A stretch of DNA of 64,000 bases. Origin: Phlebotomus papatasi. Lineage: Eukaryota; Arthropoda; Insecta; Diptera; Psychodidae. Shown here piece after piece: positions 42,481 to 53,450 of the stretch. The position numbers were made by a program, and so were the translations under genes. The DNA is taken from NCBI RefSeq assembly GCF_024763615.1, contig NC_077223.1:38564627-38628626 (forward strand), read 5' to 3'. The first letter of the stretch is position 1; the number at the start of each line of letters is the position of its first letter. A model generated the notes under the pieces. The model saw nothing but the letters and a program-made list of their open reading frames with translations. It had not been told where the DNA came from and ran no database searches.

Positions 42481-43565
42481 TATTATTAATCGTGTCGAGG
42501 CTTTAAAAAAATTAAGTATGTCTTGCCCAGAAACGGGCCACGTCAATGGCAAGCGGACTTGCCGACATCAAATCTTCTGCTCAACAAGGGGCAGGGGACA
42601 ACGGACAAACACACAAATTGGGGGTGGTTTGGATCACCCCACAGTCACAAAGGACGTCACAATTGGAGAAACCCCATCGCTGCCTGTTGTCTCTCGAACG
42701 CGCTACCCCGCTTCTCAAACGATTGAGAGACTTCCATGTCTTCCAGTCTTGGTCACCACCAGGAGGAAGGCCTTCCCTTAGTTCGACAAAATCTGGTGGA
42801 AAGACTTCCTTCCACAGATTAAGTCTAGCCTTCTCCGGAGATTTGTCAAGTGATTTCACAGAGTGGCAAAAGTTCTTGCGAGACTTCAGCCTTGCTCTTG
42901 GTTTTTTGTGACCGTGGAGAAGATGCCTTGGTTCGGAAAGAACCTTGGATATCTCTCTACTGGAGATGATTTGTCTCCTCACCCGTGGTGGAGCAATTCC
43001 TGCTAAGGGATAAAGTTTGTCTACTGGAGTGCCCTTTAGGCACCCTCTCCCATACTTCTGCTGCGTACTCTGTTACAGAAAATGATAGCGCAAGAGCAGA
43101 CGTACGCCTCAGTTTCGGCTGAGCTCCCCACTGAGCGTTAACAAGTTTTCGCAGTAAATTATTTCTTATTTTCACCTTGTTTTTAACATTACTGCAGTGG
43201 GTCTTGTATGTGAGATTTCTGTCGAGAGTAACACTAAGATACTTGGGCGTGAAATTGCGTTTTAGAATATTTCCTTCCCATATTGCATTTAATCGAGTTT
43301 TGGCCCTCCTGTGTCGCAGATGGAAACAACATACCTCTGTTTTTGAGAGGTTTGGCTTCAGTCGATTCGCCTTGTAGAATTTTGAAAATTCTGCAAGGCA
43401 GGCTTCGAGCTGTGATTCCACGTCATCAAACGTGTTTGCTTTGACAGCTAGAGCCAAATCATCTACGTACAGGAAGGCCTTGGATGGAGACGGCGTTGGC
43501 TGGTCATTTGTATAAATGTTAAACAACGTTGGAGCCAACACACTACCTTGAGGGTAGTGTGTTGG
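42481..43565 (-). mobile_element. Second LINE, 5'-truncated, with 12-bp target duplication
   Basis: Minus-strand ORF2 pieces: YPQGSVLAPTLFNIYTND, FLYVDDLALAVKA, LKPNLSKTEVCC, then WKSLNRLRSGVARS and CDCGVIQTT...CPLSPAPC. The original C-terminus (ASPLAIDVARFWARHT) lies beyond one in-frame TGA; the tail is TAATAATA. CCGATCCGAGGT occurs at both borders (42469-42480, 43566-43577). APE-type LINE of the Jockey/I group; the exact clade is not clear. Confidence 0.9.
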
Positions 43566-43858
43566 CCGATCCGAGGTATTTGAAGTCCTTAACAACCTCA
43601 AAATTCCACTCGTTCAAAGTGACATTCTGACGGAATCTGGATGCTGTGTCGCCAGTGACCATGTACTTCGTTTTACTTTCGTTAACCTTGAATCCCATCC
43701 TCTCAGCTGCTGCGGTTACTTCGACGAAAGTCTCTCAAACCGCGAGTGTGGAGCGGCCCATGATATTGATGTCGTTCGCATTGGCCAACATCTGCGAAGA
43801 CTTATAGTAACTGCATGACCTCTTATTATACACGGATTTTCTCACCGTATACTCCAGG

Positions 43859-44170
43859 AGCGGAATTTTGTAACGCTTTGGCAATGCCAAATAACAAATT
43901 GGGTTCGAATCTTAGGAGAGGTTTTTCGAAAATGCGATTCTGTAGCCGTGACATTGCCATTTCAGCTCACGTGGCAATGTCAGAAGTCCACGTATTTGAG
44001 ATTTCTAGCAATTCAAATGACAATGAATTCATCAAGTAAAGGGATATCATTAAAAATTCAATGAATTGTATTTTCGAACTCATATGATATATGACAAAGA
44101 AAGCTCGAATGGCATTGTCAGGTTTTGAACTCACGCGTGACAATACCACGAAAACTACAGAATTCCCCTA
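43859..44170. mobile_element. MITE inserted in the RTE element
   Basis: 312 bp interrupting the RTE codons NLAL|EYTV. Ends AGCGGAATTTTGTA and, inverted, AGGGGAATTCTGTA. CAGG occurs at both borders (43855-43858, 44171-44174). Interior carries GTGACATTGCCA / TGGCAATGTCA pairs. Confidence 0.75.
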
Positions 44171-44945
44171 CAGGGCAAGATTGAAGAGGATCAGGGAGAG
44201 AGCATCCCCTTGCCTTAGTCAGAATCCACTCTGAAGCTTCCCGACTTCTCTCCTACTGCCTTCACTTGGCACATTGAATTAGAGATGGTCATCCTCACTA
44301 ATCTTATCAGGCTTAGAGGACAGTCCAACTCCCGCATGATATTCCACATTCCACAGAGCCCCTCTATCGATCGTGTCATAGGCCTGTCGGAAATCCACGA
44401 AAATCTGATGTACTGAGATGTGCTCCCAGCATTTTTCCAGTATTTGGCGAATACTGAAGAGCTGGTCAGTCGTGGATCTTCCAGGCCGGAAGCCTAACTG
44501 GTACTCTTGCACTCTGGAAATCTCTGGAAGAGGCTCTGGAACTCTCTGTAGTTCTTGCAGTCTAGGCGATAACTTTCTTGTAGATTGGGATGATGAGAGC
44601 CACGTTCCAATCTTTTGCATCTGCTCCGTTTCCCAGATTTTACTCATTAGACCGTTGATGCGGTTGAAAAGCTCATCCCCTTCATGCTTCACCAACTCCG
44701 CAGGGATGTTGTCCTCCCCTGGAGCTTTGTGGTTCCTCAAAGAGCGGATTGCCCTTGACACATCCGTCTAAGAAGGGGCGTTCTCCTCCTGACCGTCCGT
44801 AGCTACTATCTCCTCCACCTGCTCCGACTGCCCATCGTTTATGCACAGCAGATCTCGGAGGTACTCTTCCTATCTTGCTACAACTTCAGGTGCTCGAGTC
44901 AAAAGGTGACTTGCCTTGTATTTACAAATCGACATCTGCGGTTGG

Positions 44946-45328
44946 AAACCATTGCTTGAAAAATGACTTATATGAAAAAATATCTCTTTTTATAGATAAT
45001 AATAATTTATTTAAATTCTCTTTTGAAAGATTCTTTCGATTAAAGATTTTCTTAAAAAAAATACAGATTTCAAAATTGAGATTAGGATTTAACTATATTT
45101 TCTGACTGAAATGTTAAAAAAAAAGTATTAGCAAAATCTGAAAAGTATGTGGAATTGGATTTAAAGTTGACCAATCCAATAGAGTGGTTGATATTTGACC
45201 TTGTATTATCCAAAATGGTGAATATTCCGGTCATAGGTGTCTATGGACGGAATGTCCGGCTAGGCTACCTCTAAAACCTAACTATAACTTCATCTATTTA
45301 TTTTAATTAATTTTGGAATGCTTTGCAG
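44946..45328. repeat. Intergenic; 45150-45290 repeats an intron segment
   Basis: 45150-45290 (ATCCAAAATGGTGAATATTCCG, GGTCATAG...ATGGACG, CTACCTCTAAAAC) aligns with 39640-39770 inside the host-gene intron. The rest is AT-rich without features. Confidence 0.6.
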
Positions 45329-46828
45329 AATCAACGAATCGGCATCGGTGGGTCCAGAAAAGGCATGAAAAAAGTACAATATTCAGAAGAGGAACTGGAT
45401 AAGGCATTATCGGCAATTGAATATGGAATACCCGTGTCACGAGTAGCTAGGGAATTTCAAATTCCCCGAACGACTTTGCGTAATAAATCTAGCGGAAAGT
45501 CGCCGAGAGGGCTCAAACGACACGGAGGATACCATAGTCTTCTAGGGCAGGAAACTGAAGAAACCATTGCACAATGGATTGTTCAGTCAGCCAATCAAGG
45601 ATTTCCAGTCAGTAGGGAAGGTCTTCTCACGACAGTCGAAAAACTTGTTACAGACTCGCCAGATGTCGTGGGATTTAAGGAGAAAAGACCATCAAAGAAA
45701 TGGTATTACAGTTTTCTCAATCGTCATCCTGAAGTTGCTGCGAAGAAAACCGAATATGTCAATCGAACCAGACGAAATATAACAAAAGAGAAAATTCACA
45801 AATGGTTTAAGGACGTAGAGGCGCAACTGGAAAATCATATGGCGATCCTTCAACATCCGGAAAGGATATTTAATTTGGATGAATTGGTAGTTCATCTCAA
45901 TGCCAAAGGTGAATTGGTTCTCGGGCCCATGGGGCGGCATGTTTTCATCGAATACAACAATGCAGATAAAGAAAGTATTTCAACAACCCTTTTTGTTAAT
46001 GCCACAGGAACTTTTGTACCTCCTCTCACTGTTTTCAAATACGAAAGACTACCTGCAATTGCTACCAAATCTACTCCATCAAATTGGGACATTGGAAAGA
46101 CTGAATCTGGATGTATGAATCCAAAGTCATTTTACGAATACATAACTGGTGTTTTTCTCCCATTTTTGGATGACAAAAAGATAGAAAGACCAGTTGTAGT
46201 ATTCCTTGATGGGCATAGTGCCCATTTGACTATGCATCTTAGCAGTTTTTGTAGAGATCAAGGAATAATATTAGTTGCACTTCCTCCAAATGCCGCCTCT
46301 ATCTTGCAACCTTTCGATATTGCAATATTTCAGCCAATTAAAGCTCGTTGGGGATTTATGAAAAGAGCCTGGAAAAATGCTCATGATGGCAGAGAACCTA
46401 CAAAATTTGACATCCCAAATATACTGGAAAAGGCTATCATGGAAGATTACATGGTACAAAATATCATTTCAGGATTTCGTACAACAGGATTGTATCCATT
46501 TAATGTAAATTCTGTAGATTGTAGCAAAATCTATGAAACAGACGATGAGAATATAAATGAGGGTTTCTCAAAGAACCAACAAAATTCTCAAAGAATTCTA
46601 AAATCATGCCTGGACGTGATGGAATCAAAGATTTCACCTGAAATTGTGAATGACTTCAAGAAAACCCTAGAAGAAGGTGGTGATTGGACAGGCGATGTAA
46701 TATACGAAGGTCTCTATTATGTATGGAAGGATCTCATGTTAGATATGGAAGAAGCTTCTCTAAGAAAACAAGAAGTTTGTACAGAAACTACAGATGATTC
46801 CATAAAATGGTCAGGATCACAAGAGTAG
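45329..46828 (+). CDS. pogo/CENP-B-like transposase gene, intact
   Basis: The exon begins after the acceptor CTTTGCAG (45321-45328), phase 0; the first ATG is 45365, giving 487 residues (MKKVQYSEEELDK). Domains: HTH-psq (IPVSRVAREFQIPRTTLRN), CENP-B-type HTH (~60-150; WYYSFLNRHPEVAAKK), DDE_1 core with D172 (FNLDELVV), D282 (FLDGHSAH) and D318 (LQPFDIAIF), spacing 35. No stops. It has no charged coiled-coil tail and is only distantly similar to the Tigger copies. I found no terminal repeats. The acceptor implies an upstream exon, so it is either a spliced transposase gene or a domesticated one. Its HTH has a near twin in the 36776-36982 exon. Confidence 0.87.
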   Translation, partial: NQRIGIGGSRKGMKKVQYSEEELDKALSAIEYGIPVSRVAREFQIPRTTLRNKSSGKSPRGLKRHGGYHSLLGQETEETIAQWIVQSANQGFPVSREGLLTTVEKLVTDSPDVVGFKEKRPSKKWYYSFLNRHPEVAAKKTEYVNRTRRNITKEKIHKWFKDVEAQLENHMAILQHPERIFNLDELVVHLNAKGELVLGPMGRHVFIEYNNADKESISTTLFVNATGTFVPPLTVFKYERLPAIATKSTPSNWDIGKTESGCMNPKSFYEYITGVFLPFLDDKKIERPVVVFLDGHSAHLTMHLSSFCRDQGIILVALPPNAASILQPFDIAIFQPIKARWGFMKRAWKNAHDGREPTKFDIPNILEKAIMEDYMVQNIISGFRTTGLYPFNVNSVDCSKIYETDDENINEGFSKNQQNSQRILKSCLDVMESKISPEIVNDFKKTLEEGGDWTGDVIYEGLYYVWKDLMLDMEEASLRKQEVCTETTDDSIKWSGSQE

Positions 46829-47281
46829 AAAAGCACGATGAATAATAACAATTGATTATAAAAAAAAAGAAAGCTATCACAAAACAAAAAAATAATAAAA
46901 AGAATAGATTGTAAAACATATCTCTGAATGAACCAGAAAATGAATTACTGAACTTTCGTTAAATATTTTAATTCAATTTATTAACAAAAAATGTCCAGTG
47001 AAGAATTGACAGAATCGATCATTCGTCAAACTGATCCTTACTTCGTACAGTTATTGATACAGTGCCTCCTATTTAAAATAAAATAAGAATAAGAACAGAT
47101 GATGGAGATGGGTGACCTCTGTCTATATGCGTAAAGCCCCGCTTTGAGTTACAATACTGAATTTCTTGATACTGACTCATTACCTCCTAATAGACTACTA
47201 TACAAAATGTTACCAGATTCTTACAATAAGTTTGGATTACGATAAAATAAAATACTAAATTAAAATCTAAATAATCGCGTA
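46829..47281. other. 3' flank, nothing recognised
   Basis: A-rich with several AATAAA-like signals near 46890. No gene. Confidence 0.45.
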
Positions 47282-47707
47282 GGGTAAGTGTGCCAAATTC
47301 CGGCCAGCTTGCAATTACGGCCACATTTTTTGTTCTTCGAATTTCCATGAATTTTTAGTTTTTGCATACTCTTGAGATTAAACAATGCAAAAAATAATAA
47401 AAAATATCGCTTCGAGGAACAAAATGATGTGCAAAAGACTTTGGAAGAATTTCGGAAGGGCAAGGAACTCTGAGAATGAAGGAGGCCGAAACAGGCCACC
47501 AATGCTATGTCTACATTTTTATTCATTTTAAAATGTATTAAGAATGATTTTAGAGAAAATAAAGATGATAAACTGTCTGTAAGTTTCCAAGCAACACTCC
47601 TTATAAAAAAGTAACAAAAATATTTAATTTTTATTAACAATATTACATTTCAAACTTGAGACTTTGACGCTTGCATGCAACTATGCCGCAATTTGGCACA
47701 CTTACCC
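47282..47707 (+). mobile_element. MITE, GGGTAAGTGTGCCAAATT family, copy 3
   Basis: 426 bp, TA at 47280-47281 and 47708-47709, same ends as 21653-22073 and 22101-22527. The 126-codon minus ORF inside is incidental. Confidence 0.9.
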
Positions 47708-47712
47708 TAAGT

Positions 47713-47841
47713 CAGAGGTGTGCAAGAACCGTTTGAAACCGAAAAAATGTTAAATAAAGCTTGTTTGTCAATGGCCAAAACGCTACCTGAGCAAACTTAT
47801 TTTGACGTTTGTTCGGTTTCAACGGTTCTTGCACACCTCTG
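47713..47841. mobile_element. hAT-type MITE, 8-bp target duplication, copy 1
   Basis: 129 bp, starts CAGAGGTGTGCAAGAACCG, ends CGGTTCTTGCACACCTCTG. CCCTAAGT flanks perfectly (47705-47712, 47842-47849). It landed across the right border of the previous MITE. CAGRGGTG ends and 8-bp duplications define hAT. Confidence 0.95.
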
Positions 47842-47849
47842 CCCTAAGT

Positions 47850-49337
47850 TATGTAAATAAGTTAATCTTTAAATATTAGCACAAGTGAAGAAAATTAGCT
47901 TGAAATAAACTATTCTTTTATTTAATATTGTTTTCTTAATAATTTCTTAATAATCTTTACATAATTTCATGTCTACTCTACTGATCGTACTCAAACTTTG
48001 CCAAAATGAATGGTTTTAAATCTTTCCCAGGCCATCTAGTCCGTCCAGGCCTACAAGTTTAATTATTCTTAGAGTTTTCGACAAAAATGACCTTCCCCAC
48101 CGGATTTGAGTTGTAGTTGTAGCCACAAGTTGAAACAAAAAGTGTCTAAAATGGTCATAAATTCACTCTTAGTTTGCCAGAACTTAATGACGGAGAACGA
48201 TAATAAGATAGATTTCATCAAATTGTACCTTTTCTTCTAATTTTAAAACCCTTCAGATTAACCTGACCCTAGCTATAAGTATGAGGGATCAAATTGAACA
48301 GTCAATATCTTCCGTTCTAATTAATATTTTGACCTTTTTTTTAATTCGTACATTTCAAAGAGTACTTTCCAACAGCAGTTCAAAATTTCACCATTATTGG
48401 TGATGCTGAGATAGCTTAAGATTTGAAATTCTTTTGTCTCAAGATTTTTACTATGCAACCTAATAAATTTTTTACTGCTCGAACTCAAAGAGAAAGTAAT
48501 ATATACAATCCTGTTTTTTTTTCGAATTTGTCACCGTTCTGCAGTTTAAACTGATAGACAGTCTTCAGACTAGAGGTTTAGCCCAGTTCCCGAGGGCCTC
48601 AAAACCTTAACTCTTTCCGGACCACAACATATCCAGCGAACGAATTTCAGCAAAACTCACTTTATTGTAAGTCTTAGTGGTCAAATATGATACTTCTGTA
48701 GAGAAAGAATTTTCTCCTCCTCTGGGAAATTGGAAAACTCATGGGTACTCTCGTCCCCAAAAGAACGCAAAGGATACAAACTTCAATTTTCCCAAAGCCA
48801 ATATTATCGATTTTGTGAAGTATTTTTGCGTGTCAAAGGACTCCTGTACGATCTTGATAACTAAAACAAGGTGAATTATTGACCAGTATCTTGTGGGATG
48901 TCCAGGAAGTGGTCAAGAAGACACTAAATTCCTTCTTGCCAACAGATACCTTAAAATATTTCACATAATAACACTTTAAAACACATTTCTTACAACACGA
49001 TGCTATTGTAGACACATTAATCTTTCTCAAGAAAGAGCCAAAAAAAAAACACTTCCTGGATAATCAGAATTCACCAAAATCTGGAAGAATAGGAAAAACT
49101 TCCCTGAAAGCTTCTTCTTCTTCTTCTTTTGTTTTACGTTTTGGCTGTCGGACTCAATTAGGTCCATATAGCCATTTCGTTCGCTCACTTTAAATTTTAA
49201 TTTTTTTTTTCACTATCACTTTATTTTACTTTTTAACGTTCACTGTTTTTTTTTTAATTATTATATGCTCACTTTTTGTTTATTTAGATTTACTTTTCCA
49301 TGAAGTTTTTATGCTCACTTTTTCTTTTTTTTTATTC
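47850..49337. other. Intergenic, nothing recognised
   Basis: Low-complexity stretches only, such as the CTTCTT run at 49110-49127. The small open frames have no domain. Confidence 0.5.
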
Positions 49338-49345
49338 CATTATAT

Positions 49346-49475
49346 CAGAGGTGTGCAAGAAGCCGTTGAAACCGAATTAACGTCAAAATAAGTTTGTTAT
49401 AGTAGCGTTTTGACCATTGACGTACATGTTTCATTTGACGTTAATTCGATTTCAACGGTTTCTTGCACACCTCTG
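49346..49475. mobile_element. hAT-type MITE, copy 2
   Basis: 130 bp, starts CAGAGGTGTGCAAGAAGCCG, ends with its complement. CATTATAT duplicated perfectly (49338-49345, 49476-49483). Confidence 0.95.
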
Positions 49476-49483
49476 CATTATAT

Positions 49484-51332
49484 CATTTACTCGTCTCTGA
49501 CTAAATGCTTTGCACTGATTCCAAGCTCCACGTTAATCTATTTTCACCGTAATATTCCCTATTTTGTGATCTTCTTGAGTTCTTCTATTTACTGAGATGT
49601 TTTGTCTGTGATCAGAATTTTCCCATTTTTTCTGCGAACAATTTTTCAACTTCTCACATGTTTAAAGGCTTCCTCTGGTCTTGGTCACCAAGATTTTCCT
49701 TCCGGTCTAAATAATTTTGTGCTCCCAGTTTATTGCTTCCTCTAGTTCTCTTCCAATATCATCTGGTTGTCCCCACATTGAAAAATTTGCAACACTTCTC
49801 GCCAGTGGGGGTTTTTATGCTTGCTTTTGCATGAATTTATTAGGGACGCCGTCGGATTTAACCTCAAATTTTATTTCTATTACTGATTTCACTCTGAATC
49901 TAATTTCCTTATAAAATTTCTACTCAAATTTAATCTTTGTGCTTTTAACTTTAATTTGGGCACTCATTTTATATGATATAGCACTTATTTTTATTAATAT
50001 CATAATTTTCATTATGCTCTGAATTCAATATGGACTTATCGTCGCGCTCTTTTTCGGACTGCTCTACCTGAAAGCAATCTCCCTCGCTGCCAAATGTCAA
50101 AATTATCGGCCATATTGGCAAAAATATCGCTCCCGCTTGGAATTTTCTTACAAGGTTGGTGTCAAAAAAGCAAATGGCGGGCATTGGCGGGGTAACCTTA
50201 CATTTGACCTCTAGATTTTTGCAGATGAAAGTTCCCATGAAGTTTGAACAAGTTTTTTGAAAATTTAAGATAGAATTGTTTTTCGAATTTATGCAATCTG
50301 TAATTGTTAGTTATCATACTTATTGGCCCCGAGAGGTTTTTCCTTATTCGGGTCTAGAAATATAAAAAAAGTCACATTTTCTGCAAGGAAGCAGAAAATC
50401 GAAAATTCACGATTTTTTACCAAGAATATCTTAGCTCAGGAGTTAATTGGGATCCTGCAAAAAATATCCTAGATTTTTACATCCTTATAGTTTGTAATCA
50501 TCCACAAGAATCGGATTTTTATCGATTCTACATAGTCTAAGAAAATTCTTTTTTCCATGGGTACCCAGAGTCCCAAAGGAGACGAAAGAGTTAATCGGGC
50601 GAAAAATTTTGTTGACAATTTTTACGTTTGATTTTAATGCAATTTTTTTTAAATTCGCTGTAGCTCCCCTTGTTTTATCATGATTCTTTATAATTGAGCT
50701 TGTGGAATTTGTGAAATTTACAATGACTTTGATGCCCGAATCTCTCGATTATTTGGATGACATTTTGCCCCATATGCCCGATTGAGAGAGAGAGTACTGT
50801 ATTTATTGAAATATTCAACCATTCAGTCCGCCATACTTAATCAAGTCCTTGCTATCCGCCACGCGTGAAACTCCAGTTAATAAAAATAAATACAGTCCAC
50901 TATTTCTTGATTTTGTATGACCCAGGGGACTTGGTCCCCAACATCGGTCGTTTTGCGATTGAGGTTGGTCACCAATGCTAAGGCGGCTGTGGACATTGAT
51001 AATTTCACCGCGTCTCTCATCAGACAGAAATTTTGCTTTTAAAGCAAGCTTATGAATAAATTTATCTATATTTTTTACTTACAAGTAAATAAAGGCACCA
51101 CAGATCTCACATACAGCACAGAAAATTTGAACATACCTGTAATGAATTAAAAAAAAAAGAATTTAATTTAACTGGAGGCATAAAAATATTTTTGTTAGGA
51201 GAATTCAAACTTTAAAAGTCTACTATGATTTTATTTTAAAAGAACACTTGAAGAAATGGTGAATATATATTTAGTATCTTGAATCTTGACGTTTATTTTT
51301 GTTCACAAAAATATTCTTTGCTTGTCAACAAA
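49484..51332. other. Intergenic; MITE fragment at 50720-50797
   Basis: 50720-50797 (GATGCCCGAATCTCTCGATT ... GAGAGTACTG) matches the right part of 7494-7793. Otherwise no gene seen. The last 200 bp is the likely promoter of the first zinc-finger gene. Confidence 0.5.
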
Positions 51333-52233
51333 ATGAATATTAAAACAGAAAGAATGAATTCTGATTTTGATATAGATTACAGCATTGTAAAAGAAGAATT
51401 TATTGTCCAAGATCAAAAAGAAGAAGTGTGTAATGAAAATAATAAAAATGAGTAAGTAAATGGGAAATGCCTATAATAAACGAAAAATTAATAGTGGTAA
51501 TGTTTTCAGGGATCCTCAAGACATCCAGGAAACGCAGGATATTGTTCAATTTGTTATCACAGAATTAAACGAGAAAAGATTTGAATGTGAAATATGCAAT
51601 AAGGCTTTTGCTCATTTAGCAACGCTCACAGAGCATATGGTCACACATTCTAATGAGAAGAATTCCAAATGCAACCTTTGTCCAGCTACATTTAAAAGCC
51701 TTAAAAGACTGAGGAGGCATCTTAGGGAAACACATTCAAAAGAATCTTATCCATGTAACATCTGCACAAAAGGCTTTAAAACCAAATGCCATCTAAAAAA
51801 ACATTTCCAGAGCCACACGAAAGAACAACGTTTTGAGTGTGAAATATGTGGACGAACATATCTATACAGTAGTCACAAGAAACGCCATTTAGCACTCATG
51901 CATACGGTCTCAACAGAGAAAAACCCCGAAAACATCTACGAATGTGACCAATGTGGAAAAAGTTTTCCGTACAAACGCGGTTTAGGGAGACATATTGCAA
52001 CCATCCATGCCTCAAATATTCAATGCCCTAAGTGTCCGGAAACCTTTCAGTTTAAGTCCCATTTTCGGAAACATATGGGTCAACACAATGTTGACGATTT
52101 AATCCAATGTGATATATGTCACATTGTATTCCTGAATCACTGTGATTTGATAGAACATGATTTTACAATGCACAGAAGTAGTCCAAAAAAAATGAAGACA
52201 TACGGAAGGCAAATCAAAGAGGAACCTTCATAA
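51333..52233 (+). CDS. C2H2 zinc-finger protein 1 of tandem trio (7 fingers)
   Basis: Exons 51333-51451 and 51510-52233, intron 58 bp (ATGA|GTAAGT to TTTTCAG), joined in phase 2 to give about 280 residues. Exon 1 encodes a short acidic N-terminus with DYSIVKEEF, a VKEE SUMO-type site. Seven C2H2 fingers follow: starting FECEICNK, SKCNLCPA, YPCNICTK, FECEICGR, YECDQCGK, IQCPKCPE and IQCDICHI, each closing with H-x3/4-H. The C-terminus TYGRQIKEEPS carries another IKEE site. No ZAD domain is visible. A nuclear DNA-binding regulator is the likely role; targets are unknown. Poly(A)-like AATAAA near 52283-52292. Confidence 0.92.
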
Positions 52234-52609
52234 CGTAATCCGCAATTATATTATTGAAAATTTTATTGCTCTGAGTTTATAAAATAAAATAAATTTTCGA
52301 AAAACAAAAAAATGTTCTCAAGTTATTCAAGTTTTCAACCTACTAGACAATAAAATTTTTGATAAAAGTTTCTTTTTGATCCTTGACATCCCTTTCAAGT
52401 GCTTTGCCGGTCAAACTCAGAAGGGAAACTCCCGAAAGTGCTTTATAGAGTAGTCTTTCTTGAAAATTTTGAAGCATTCAAATTCCAATCGTTTACAAAA
52501 TAGTAATAAAATTTCATTTACGGTTGTAGGGTATTGCGCAGACATCCTAGAAATTCAGGAATTCACAAAATACTCGAATTGGCTATGAGAAGGACCATAA
52601 GATAAGATT
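52234..52609. other. Intergenic between zinc-finger genes
   Basis: 3' flank with AATAAA; no other feature. Confidence 0.5.
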
Positions 52610-53020
52610 TTGCCAGGTGTCAGTTCACCAAGTGTCCCAGGTTCAAATCCCCTTTAGGTCACCAGGAATGTTTCTGGCGTTAAAGGGGTTCGAATTGCAT
52701 CGAGTTCACTGCACTTTATTCCACGGAGCATGGGACTCACAACCCCATCCCTGTATAAGAAAAAATAATAATGGATGTCCCGAAATCCCCTTGTGGGAAG
52801 GCCTAGTTGGCTTAGTTCCTCTATGGAACGTAGTCCCACCATCAGTTCTCCATTTCGGATTACCGATGCATCCAGGCCACAATTGGGCCCCTTATGCTTT
52901 CCCACGCCTATTCTATCTTATTCCCCGATACGGGTAGCCTCTCCATATAAGAGCTCTGTGGGCAATCAGTGCCGCTATTATATCACAGCAGTGCATCTCG
53001 GTGTGTATTTGGATCAGTGA
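52610..53020 (+). mobile_element. tRNA-derived SINE copy with extra 3' part
   Basis: 52625-52840 aligns with 16320-16520: B-box CCAGGTTCAAATCCCC, TTTAGGTCACCAGGAAT, AAAATAATAATG, AATCCCCTTG. The A-box part is decayed. The sequence continues past the homology to about 53020 with no clear tail. Confidence 0.65.
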
Positions 53021-53159
53021 CAGTGAATATTTGTATCGACTGAAGTACCACTTCCATGTCGAAATTCGTTCTCGTACCAACCTCTATTGTTTAGGCGGTT
53101 CACTTTTTGTCAATATACACTATTTGCATTACTAATTAATTCATTCACTGGACGAATTT

Positions 53160-53275
53160 CAAGCCGTTATGGCATGAGAAATCTTTTTCTACTGCTGTTC
53201 AGCTTTGAACCCGAGACCTCACAGTCATAGAGCCACTACTTTATCTACTGACCCACTTGAGGCTCTAGGACCATA
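53160..53275 (-). mobile_element. tRNA-like SINE head (minus strand)
   Basis: On the minus strand: AAGTGGGTCAGTAGATAAAG (A-box-like) and CTCGGGTTCAAAGCTG (B-box-like) at tRNA spacing. A different SINE family from 16279. Ends not resolved. Confidence 0.5.
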
Positions 53276-53383
53276 TACTTTAAAACAAAATTTTCACTTC
53301 CGCCTACTAAACTCTTCAAGTTTAGTCCCGTTCCGGACGAGATTCTACATTTTTTATTTCAAAACTGCTTAAAAGACAATTTT

Positions 53384-53430
53384 AAATTAAGAGACGTGGT
53401 GAATAAATATACATGTCAGGTATACATTGA
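53384..53430 (+). promoter_or_regulatory. Upstream block shared with the third zinc-finger gene
   Basis: AAATTAAGAGACGTGGTG followed by CAGGTATA recurs as AAATTAAGAGATGTGGTG...CAGGTATA at 59193-59236, upstream of the third gene. It is probably a duplicated 5' leader or promoter; function inferred only from conservation between paralogs. Confidence 0.55.
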
Positions 53431-53450
53431 ATTGTCAAAAAAAAAGTTAA

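Larger units (their letters stand above)
41880..44945 (-). mobile_element. RTE-type LINE, broken by two insertions
   Basis: Minus-strand pieces in order: 44945-44174 (reverse transcriptase start: RSLRNHKAPGEDNIPAELVK; GFRPGRSTTDQLFSIRQILE; then LRQGDALSLILFNLAL), 43858-43578 (MLANANDINIMGRS, normally YADDIDI; MGFKVNESKTKYM; FKYLGS) and 42480-41918 (NERLAARSRNFFALSS; IYRTILKPVITYG; RLSWLGHICRMPE; RPRTRWKNIVDDVLKILGV). These match the RTE clade end to end. Several stops and frameshifts, so a dead copy. Insertions: MITE 43859-44170 and LINE 42481-43565. Confidence 0.88.

Noticed and set aside
42282..42911. Several plus-strand ORFs of 67-121 codons
   Set aside because: Antisense shadows of the minus-strand LINE ORFs.
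44418..44771. 117-codon plus ORF
   Set aside because: Antisense to the RTE reverse transcriptase, which has recognisable motifs on the minus strand.
47260..47640. 126-codon minus ORF
   Set aside because: Covers a MITE copy; not open in the sister copies at 21653 and 22101.
49960..50238. 89-codon minus ORF
   Set aside because: No domain, no splice context and no paralog; unsupported.
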